Of a stretch of DNA of 38,036 nt, positions 32,888 through 38,036 are shown in pieces (the stretch's first letter is position 1; each line of letters starts with the position of its first letter). The stretch spans positions 1 through 38,036 of IMG/VR virus record IMGVR_UViG_3300042555_000899; one strand, given 5' to 3'. The notes beneath the pieces were generated by a model. That model saw nothing but the letters and a program-made list of their open reading frames with translations. It did not search any database and was not told where the DNA came from. The stretch is from a virus. Both the position numbers and the translations under genes were made by a program.

Positions 32888-34735
32888 TTATCTCAATTCT
32901 TGTAAGTTGAATGTTCTTACACCATCAACTGTTACTCTACCATAGAAACGGTTGTTAACCATTTTCTTAGCGTATCTTGTCATGATACCCTTGATAGGTG
33001 TGAAGTTGAATGGGTTATACATAGTTGGAGTCAACTGTAAAGGAACATATGGAGCGTAGATGTAACCTGTATCCAACAAGCTAGTACCTTTGTGTCCGAT
33101 TAACACTTGGTTAGCTGGGAAGTAAGGGTCACGATACACTTGGTATCTTCCTGACAATGTACCGATTCTTTCAATACCCATGTTGTATTGGTCTTGCTCA
33201 GGAGCTGCGTTTGATACGTGGAAGTACTCCAAGTCATCAAAGATAGCAGATACTTCAGAAGATACAACAATCCAGTTAGCACCACCTCTTAAAGTTGATT
33301 TGTGGATTTGAGCTGACAATTGGTTAATTGCAGTAATCAAAGTTTGGTTCCAATCTTTTTGAGTGTAAGGAGTAGTACCAGCAGAAGATAGTCTCTTCCA
33401 ACCGTTGTAATCCCATCTCAAGTTCCAAGCCGCACCTTTTCTCAAATCTCTCAAGATTTCTCTATCAATTTCTGCTGCAACTTGCTCAGATAACAATGCT
33501 GTCAATTCAGCTTCAGCATCAATGTTGTGGAACGCCGCAACGTCTTGAGCTAATTCAGGAGACCATTGTGCTCTCAATTTTCTTTCTGTAACAGAAACTG
33601 TTACTGACTCAAGGTCAAAAGAAACTTCACCAATTTGGTCTTCAAATTCCAACTCTTTGTAGTTTCTGTAAATTGCGTAGAACGCATTGTTAACAACAGT
33701 TGAAGATGAGAATGTTGAACCTGTGTAACCGTCCATAGATGAATCACCACAAGTGATACAAACAGGAGCTTGTAAATCCATTTCTAAGAAAATAAATCCA
33801 TCAGCGTCACAAATATTGTAATAAGAACCACCTGAGTTATTAGCAGTTGGCCAAGTAGTGTTTACTTGATTACCGTATTGAACAATACCTTTACCATATC
33901 TTTGAGTTACAACTCTGAATAAGTAAGGGTTAGTTGTGTTTGCTGAAGTATAAACGTTACCAGCTACACCTAAGATGTTCAAACCTGATAAGAATTCTTC
34001 AGTATCCATAGTATTACCATTAGGACCAATCAATTGACCAGCACCAGCGTTAGAGAAACCACTCATAACAATAATTACTTTTCTGTAATTATCTGTAGTG
34101 TAAGCGCTAGGAACTAATACACCAGCATTAGACCAAGCGTAAGTTACAGTTGATGCAGTTACTGCTGTCCACTGACCTTTTGAATAGTCAAACAAACCAG
34201 GAGGGTTCAAACCAGCTTCGTTACCTTCGTAGAATAAGTCATACAAATCCTTATTGTAAATAGGATTGTAAAGACCATTACTATCTGCAGCACTATAACC
34301 AGCATCTGGGTTACCAGGATAGTTTCCAGGAGAACCAATAGGAGCGTAGTGTGAACCTGATTGTCCAAACAAACCATCCGCTGAAGTTCCACCAGAATAA
34401 CCTTGAATTTTAGGTACGAAGTAGAACAATTTACCGATTGGTAAGTTCATTGCTTGTACAGACACGATGTCGTTAGCTAATAATTTAGAGAATACTCTTC
34501 TCACGATTGGGAAAACAACCGTTTCAAAAGAACCTGAATCAGAAGTTGAAGAAGCTTCGTTAATTAAGTGTGAAGCTTGGTTTTCATACAACTGAGCCAC
34601 GTTTTCTTTCATGTGACCTTTTAGACCTTCTAAAAAGCCAAGTTTATCCCATTTGTTGATTGTGTCTTCTTTGATAACTTTAAGGTGTTTCAAACCAATG
34701 TTACCAACAAGACCGCTTTCTAATAATGCACCCAT
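32888..34735 (-). CDS. Major capsid protein, gp23-like
   Basis: The 615-residue protein matches the T4 gp23 family (HK97 fold). The N-terminal pro-region ends in SHLINE|ASSTSD (cleavage predicted after Glu60; T4 gp23 is cut after residue 65). This is followed by FPIVRRVFSKLLANDIVSVQ and PIGKLFYFVPK (mature N-arm and E-loop region). The C-terminus has GRYQVYRDPYFPANQVLIGHK and YIYAPYVPLQLTPT, close to the YCPYVPLQ phrase of gp23, then a TRYAKKMVNN end. It forms the hexamers of the head. It has higher-GC, more even codon use than its neighbours, as expected for a highly expressed gene. A terminator follows directly. Confidence 0.96.
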   Translation of the reverse strand: MGALLESGLVGNIGLKHLKVIKEDTINKWDKLGFLEGLKGHMKENVAQLYENQASHLINEASSTSDSGSFETVVFPIVRRVFSKLLANDIVSVQAMNLPIGKLFYFVPKIQGYSGGTSADGLFGQSGSHYAPIGSPGNYPGNPDAGYSAADSNGLYNPIYNKDLYDLFYEGNEAGLNPPGLFDYSKGQWTAVTASTVTYAWSNAGVLVPSAYTTDNYRKVIIVMSGFSNAGAGQLIGPNGNTMDTEEFLSGLNILGVAGNVYTSANTTNPYLFRVVTQRYGKGIVQYGNQVNTTWPTANNSGGSYYNICDADGFIFLEMDLQAPVCITCGDSSMDGYTGSTFSSSTVVNNAFYAIYRNYKELEFEDQIGEVSFDLESVTVSVTERKLRAQWSPELAQDVAAFHNIDAEAELTALLSEQVAAEIDREILRDLRKGAAWNLRWDYNGWKRLSSAGTTPYTQKDWNQTLITAINQLSAQIHKSTLRGGANWIVVSSEVSAIFDDLEYFHVSNAAPEQDQYNMGIERIGTLSGRYQVYRDPYFPANQVLIGHKGTSLLDTGYIYAPYVPLQLTPTMYNPFNFTPIKGIMTRYAKKMVNNRFYGRVTVDGVRTFNLQELR

Positions 34736-34771
34736 TTTAGTATTTTTTTTGTTTTTAAGTTTTATTTATTT

Positions 34772-36361
34772 TTATTTTTGTATTTTTTGCATAATATCCT
34801 TCATTCTTAAAAATTGTGGATTTTCATACGTTTTTGACTCAATTAAGTTTTGTGAAGAACCTGATGCTGGAGATTTTCCAATTTTTTCAATAGATTCTGT
34901 TACAACACTTTGAGTACTGTTTGTTGTGTTTAATTCTCCTTTAATTGATGAGTATAAAGTTTTTGATTCTTTTAATGATTCAACATCATCAAATCTTCTT
35001 AAGATATTAATTTTCTCTTGTTTTGTTGTTGTATGTTCAGTGAACAATCTTGTAGCATAAGCCAAGTTAGAATTAAACACAGCAACTTCATTTAATTTTT
35101 CTCTGAAAATATTAAGTGCTTTTCTGTATTCTTCATTCTTCTCTCTCAATCTTTCAACTTCTTCAGCAAGAGCTTGATTTGGAATTACTTTCATTTTAGG
35201 TAAACCTTTTCTTTCAGCGTAATTTCTAGTTCCATTACCTAATGTTCTAGCAGCTTCTTTAGTTTCCTCTTTTTCGTAATCTTTGTAATGACCACCTTTT
35301 TCACCAGCTTTCTTTTCAACACCATCAACATCCTTACGTCTGTATTCGTGTTTTTTAGAACCGTATTTTTCTTCCATTTCAGCCTCAGTGTATTCAAATT
35401 TCTTAGGTTTCAAATTCATACCAACTCCTTTAGCCTTACCTTTTGGTTCAATAGCCGCTTCTTTGGTTTCCATTTTTCTACCTTCTTTATATTCAAATTT
35501 AGCACTTCCGGTTTTAACACCTTTACCTACTACAGGTTTACTCATCATTGACCCTTCTTTAGTTTCCATTTTTTTAGCTTTGTTAGTTAAAGAGGATTTA
35601 GTTAATTTACCCATAACTGGTTTAATTGTCATTTTACTTTCAGACATACTTTCATCTGAATCATCAGAATCATCCATATCTTCGTCTTCATCCATTTCAA
35701 TTTCATATACTACCTCATCATCCATATCTTCTTCATCCATATCTTCTTCATACATAGATTCTTCGTCCATGTTCATCTCTTCACCAAAAATATCAGCCAT
35801 CATAGAATCTAAATCCTCATCTGATAATTCTTCTTCTTCATCCATTTCTTCCATAGTTTCTTCTTCCATGTCACTTTCAGTTTGAATAATATATTCAACA
35901 TCTTCGTCTTCATCATTTAAAGTAATGTTGTTACCATCTTGTTTAACAATGATACCATCTTCATCACTCATAGATTTGAAAACCTTTAAGATTTCATCAT
36001 CGGATGCGTTTGTAAGGTCAATTGGTAGTGTATCATCAGAATCCATATCAAAGTCCATTTCAAGTTCATCATCCGATTCATCATCGTCAGAATCCATATC
36101 AATGTCCATTTCAACATCATCCATTTCTTCATCATCAGAATCCATATCAATATCCATGTCTAACTCATCTTCCGATTGTTCATCCATTTCAACATCCATT
36201 GATTCATCTTCAGCCTCATTTTTCAAAGACTCTTTTACTAGTTCTGAGATTTCTTCCTTCATTGTAGAAGCAAGTATTCCTTTTGCATTTTCGGCAACTA
36301 CTTGTTCCAAATTTTTCATTTGTAGTAGTGCTTCCTCAACTAACGACTTTTTTTCTGTCAT
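34772..36361 (-). CDS. Prohead core/scaffold protein, gp22-like
   Basis: This 529-residue protein lies directly upstream of the capsid gene, the position of T4 gp22. Residues about 50-240 are extremely acidic, with Asp-Glu-Met-Ser repeats (MDIDMDSDDEEMDDVEMDID). A Lys-rich middle (about 240-390) has repeated KMETKE and KFEY(K/T)E phrases, and the C-terminal 130 residues are coiled-coil-like (LAEEVERLREKNEEYRKALN). Many L/T-x-E sites suit destruction by the prohead protease, as known for T4 gp22. It is much longer than T4 gp22 (about 270 residues). Scaffold function is inferred from position and composition. Confidence 0.85.
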   Translation of the reverse strand: MTEKKSLVEEALLQMKNLEQVVAENAKGILASTMKEEISELVKESLKNEAEDESMDVEMDEQSEDELDMDIDMDSDDEEMDDVEMDIDMDSDDDESDDELEMDFDMDSDDTLPIDLTNASDDEILKVFKSMSDEDGIIVKQDGNNITLNDEDEDVEYIIQTESDMEEETMEEMDEEEELSDEDLDSMMADIFGEEMNMDEESMYEEDMDEEDMDDEVVYEIEMDEDEDMDDSDDSDESMSESKMTIKPVMGKLTKSSLTNKAKKMETKEGSMMSKPVVGKGVKTGSAKFEYKEGRKMETKEAAIEPKGKAKGVGMNLKPKKFEYTEAEMEEKYGSKKHEYRRKDVDGVEKKAGEKGGHYKDYEKEETKEAARTLGNGTRNYAERKGLPKMKVIPNQALAEEVERLREKNEEYRKALNIFREKLNEVAVFNSNLAYATRLFTEHTTTKQEKINILRRFDDVESLKESKTLYSSIKGELNTTNSTQSVVTESIEKIGKSPASGSSQNLIESKTYENPQFLRMKDIMQKIQK

Positions 36362-36384
36362 ATTATTATAGAATAATTTAACAT

Positions 36385-36391
36385 ATAAATA
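36385..36391 (-). promoter_or_regulatory. Candidate phage promoter element TATTTATATG upstream of the scaffold gene
   Basis: Minus-strand TATTTATATG (36391-36382) starts 30 bases before the ATG at 36361, in the gap left after the DUF4494 gene's terminator. Sequence and spacing nearly equal those before 32798. On the plus strand it reads TATAAATA, but no plus-strand gene follows. Confidence 0.5.
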
Positions 36392-36444
36392 TATCCATAT
36401 GTTAAAAAATTCTGTTTGGGCTTGTCAAAAACCCTAAATAAATA

Positions 36445-36472
36445 AAAAACCCCTCGGTTAGGAGGGGTTTTT
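36445..36472 (-). terminator. Factor-independent terminator after the DUF4494-like gene
   Basis: CCCCTC (36450-36455) pairs with GAGGGG (36462-36467) around a 6-base loop, flanked by A5 and T5. On the minus strand it directly follows the stop at 36474 and separates the protease transcript from the scaffold and capsid genes. It could act in both directions. Confidence 0.9.
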
Positions 36473-36473
36473 A

Positions 36474-36686
36474 TTAATCTTCAATAACTTCGTCTATTTT
36501 ACTCTCGGAGACTGCTGTGATTCTCCAATCATGTTGAAACCCTGTATATCGGGATGTCACCTTGGCTTCAACATCAGTTACAGAGTAACCTTTAACCAAT
36601 TTTTCCTCTCGGATTTTTTTTAATTTTCCTGTATTTTCATCAGGTAAATCGTACTGTACTTTTGCTACAAAATATTTTTCGTCCAT
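36474..36686 (-). CDS. DUF4494-like small protein
   Basis: The 70-residue protein fits the DUF4494 pattern found in Bacteroidetes and their phages: YFVAKVQYDLPDENTGKLKK, then EEKLVKGYSVTDVEAKV (the LV-x-A/G-x-SFTEAEA-like helix), and a C-terminal strand ITAVSESKIDEVI. Function is unknown. Between protease and scaffold it occupies the neighbourhood of T4 genes 67/68, though no similarity to those is visible. It begins 10 bases after the protease stop, so the two are probably cotranscribed. Confidence 0.82.
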   Translation of the reverse strand: MDEKYFVAKVQYDLPDENTGKLKKIREEKLVKGYSVTDVEAKVTSRYTGFQHDWRITAVSESKIDEVIED

Positions 36687-36696
36687 GTTTTTTAAA

Positions 36697-37428
36697 TTAT
36701 CTGTCCAAATAATGGTTTAATTTTTTTAATAAGTCAATAGAGCGGTTCATTTTTGTTCCACTTTCCTGTTCGATTGGAGACATTCTTGAAACTTTTTCTT
36801 CTTCTAAATTTTCTTCAAATTTGTTTCTGTCATCAGGGTTTGTAAACAAATATGCTCCTGGTGTAGATGGTGAAGATACCAAATCAAAACAGATTAATTC
36901 AAAATCATCTTGTACTTCATTCTGTTCACCACTCTTTTTTAAAGAACCAACCCCACGTGAAGATATACCCAAAGTAACACCTTGTCTTAACAAGTTTGCT
37001 GCTTGGTCACCCTTTGTAGATACAATCCCTCTCTCATGAAATCCTGGTGATGTTAGAAGACGTAACTTACCCATAAGGATATGTCCGTCCCACCATATAT
37101 CATTGATGATGTGAGACACACGGTCAAGGTCAATTAATGATGATTCAGGGTGATTTAATTCTGAAAGAGATGTTCCTTTTTGAATCATCTTTTTATAATT
37201 CTCAGATTCACGTTTTAAGATTCTTTCAGGATACACTCTACCATTACGGTTTGGTGTGTTGTATTTTTGAAGTACGGCATAGAATTCAAAAGGTTTTGAA
37301 TAATCCAAGAAGTTCTTGTGATTTTCTTCAAGCATCTTTTTATTAAATTCATGAGATGGTGACACATATCCTGCGTCCATTTCAATCAATATTCCTTTAC
37401 CTGTCTCGGTAGGTCCTAATATTTTCAT
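36697..37428 (-). CDS. Prohead protease, gp21-like
   Basis: T4 gp21 is a serine protease of the herpesvirus-assemblin type that cleaves scaffold and capsid proteins after L/I-x-E. Visible are NRNGRVYPERIL (60-71, the conserved NxNxRxYP entry), ELNHPE (90-95, catalytic His93), GISSRGVG (154-161, nucleophile Ser156 or Ser157) and FDLVSSPSTPGA (181-192). The 243 residues fit the family. The C-terminal 40 residues are charged and probably self-processed. It precedes DUF4494, scaffold and capsid genes, as in T4. Confidence 0.95.
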   Translation of the reverse strand: MKILGPTETGKGILIEMDAGYVSPSHEFNKKMLEENHKNFLDYSKPFEFYAVLQKYNTPNRNGRVYPERILKRESENYKKMIQKGTSLSELNHPESSLIDLDRVSHIINDIWWDGHILMGKLRLLTSPGFHERGIVSTKGDQAANLLRQGVTLGISSRGVGSLKKSGEQNEVQDDFELICFDLVSSPSTPGAYLFTNPDDRNKFEENLEEEKVSRMSPIEQESGTKMNRSIDLLKKLNHYLDR

Positions 37429-37443
37429 ACGTATGTTTTAGTA

Positions 37444-37450
37444 ATAAATA
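37444..37450 (-). promoter_or_regulatory. Candidate phage promoter element TATTTAT upstream of the protease
   Basis: Minus-strand AGTATTTATTAC starts its TATTTAT 22 bases before the ATG at 37428, in the gap between the 148-residue gene and the protease. Spacing matches the elements at 3551 and 28467. Confidence 0.45.
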
Positions 37451-37897
37451 CTAGGATGCTTCTTCTTTGCTCTTTTTAGATAGTGTAAAATCAAAATACT
37501 CGTTCTTTTTGAAGTTTTCAATATAAATTTCTTTGGCAATTCTTTTTAATTTATCTTTAAGAATTGTATCTTTGAAATCCACTTCCTGTGATAAAAATAA
37601 AGTAATTTCCAAATTCATAAAACTTTTTTTACCATAAACAATTCCGCTAGTTCTCAAATCCAAATCAACAATATAGTTGTCTTTAAAAAATGTGGGGTCT
37701 AATATTTCAAATATTGTGTGTTTTATTTGTCTACTAAAATTTGATACTATTCTCTCCCAATTGTCATAACTTTGTTTTGGTGAAACCCAACTTTGTAAAT
37801 TAAGATAAACTGATTTAAAATTTTTGGAATCAACTGTTCCATAACTCACTTTTGAATTGTTGAATCCTACAATTCGTGATGTTTTTCCTTTTTTCAT
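37451..37897 (-). CDS. Unrecognised 148-residue protein upstream of the protease
   Basis: No family recognised. It is basic at the N-terminus (MKKGKTSRIVGFNNSKVSYG), with a Trp/Phe-containing helical middle (WERIVSNFSRQIKHTIFEIL), a beta region (YIVDLDLRTSGIVYGKKSFM) and a Lys-rich end. By T4 order this place lies between portal (gene 20) and protease (gene 21), so a head-assembly role is plausible but unproven. It is divergent from the right-edge gene. Confidence 0.75.
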   Translation of the reverse strand: MKKGKTSRIVGFNNSKVSYGTVDSKNFKSVYLNLQSWVSPKQSYDNWERIVSNFSRQIKHTIFEILDPTFFKDNYIVDLDLRTSGIVYGKKSFMNLEITLFLSQEVDFKDTILKDKLKRIAKEIYIENFKKNEYFDFTLSKKSKEEAS

Positions 37898-37957
37898 TAA
37901 TAATCATGTGTATAAATTGTTTATTGTTTGAAAAAAAATAATCTAATTTTATTCTAT

Positions 37958-37995
37958 TGTCAAATTTTGACCAACTTTGTATTATTTACTATAAT
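37958..37995. promoter_or_regulatory. Divergent promoter region with overlapping dyad
   Basis: Plus strand: TTGACC (37967-37972), 17 bases, TATAAT (37990-37995). Minus strand: TTGACA (37963-37958), 17 bases, TATTTT (37940-37935). The two -35-like boxes are arms of a near-perfect dyad, GTCAAA-T-TTTGAC (37959-37971). In Bacteroidetes terms both read TTTG-N20-TA. The plus -10 box abuts the ATG at 37996, so that start or that promoter needs confirmation. Confidence 0.5.
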
Positions 37996-38036
37996 ATGTT
38001 AAAAGTAAAAATAGACGAAAAAACTCCATTGGAAAA
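37996..38036 (+). CDS. Start of a gene cut by the window edge, possibly bS21-like
   Basis: Only 13 codons are visible: MLKVKIDEKTPLE, then a partial Lys or Asn codon. This resembles the N-terminus of ribosomal protein bS21 (a short K-V strand, then a negatively charged turn and the start of a helix). bS21 homologues are known in some large phages. Too little is present for more than a hint. It is divergent from the head gene at 37897. Confidence 0.35.
   Translation, partial: MLKVKIDEKTPLE

Noticed and set aside
35388-36371. Plus-strand Ser-rich frames
   Set aside because: They are antisense to the acidic scaffold gene, where Asp/Glu codons read as Ser/Ile/Phe on the other strand.
1-38036. 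tRNA or rRNA genes
   Set aside because: Gene-free gaps are all under about 100 bases and none shows a cloverleaf or conserved T-loop sequence by eye; a tRNA search program would settle it.

Overview
The window looks like part of a large, tailed, T4-like (myovirus-type) phage genome that infects a member of the Bacteroidetes. The T4-like assignment rests on a recognisable late module on the minus strand at the right end. It runs gp21-like prohead protease, a small DUF4494-type protein, a very acidic gp22-like core/scaffold protein, then a gp23-like major capsid protein, in the T4 order. Supporting genes are a gp55-like late sigma factor, PhoH, dUTPase and a gp5-type baseplate OB-fold protein. 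The Bacteroidetes assignment rests on AT-rich DNA, gene starts that almost never carry a Shine-Dalgarno sequence but have A-rich leaders instead, a TTG-N19-TATCTTTG promoter and the DUF4494-type protein. No cellular housekeeping genes, tRNAs, rRNAs or CRISPR arrays were seen.

Layout. (1) 1-3526, minus: the first 1175 codons of one giant fibre/adhesin gene that runs off the left edge. It has lectin-like domains joined by Thr-Pro-rich repeat linkers. (2) 3574-6149, plus: five small genes, one a WYL-like protein whose N-terminus looks like a T4-type capsid-targeting peptide. (3) 6199-20137, plus: a dense glycan island with glycosyltransferases of several folds, three methyltransferase-like proteins and a nucleotide-sugar cassette (GDP-mannose 4,6-dehydratase, DegT-type aminotransferase, FdtA-type ketoisomerase, and a sugar-nucleotide dehydrogenase-like protein without its catalytic Cys). 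A DEDDy exonuclease and a dUTPase are embedded in it. (4) 20175-24402, plus: PhoH, a HAD-type nucleotidase-like protein, two more glycosyltransferases and the late sigma factor. (5) 24430-30443, plus: probable virion/baseplate genes. (6) 30480-32798: small genes on both strands, including a tandem paralogue pair in which one copy carries a long Thr-Pro-rich tail. (7) 32888-37897, minus: the capsid module, with two factor-independent terminators. (8) 37996 onward, plus: the first codons of a possible bS21-like gene.

How it fits together. Many plus-strand genes overlap by ATGA or a few bases, so 3574-30443 probably forms a few long, translationally coupled transcripts. The sigma factor probably drives late transcription. 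A sense-strand TATTTAT element 11-40 bases before at least seven gene starts is a candidate for its promoter. The protease probably cleaves the capsid protein at LINE|A and possibly other proteins with similar sites. The glycan island may build and attach an unusual GDP-linked amino-deoxy sugar; the Thr-rich fibre linkers are a possible but unproven acceptor.
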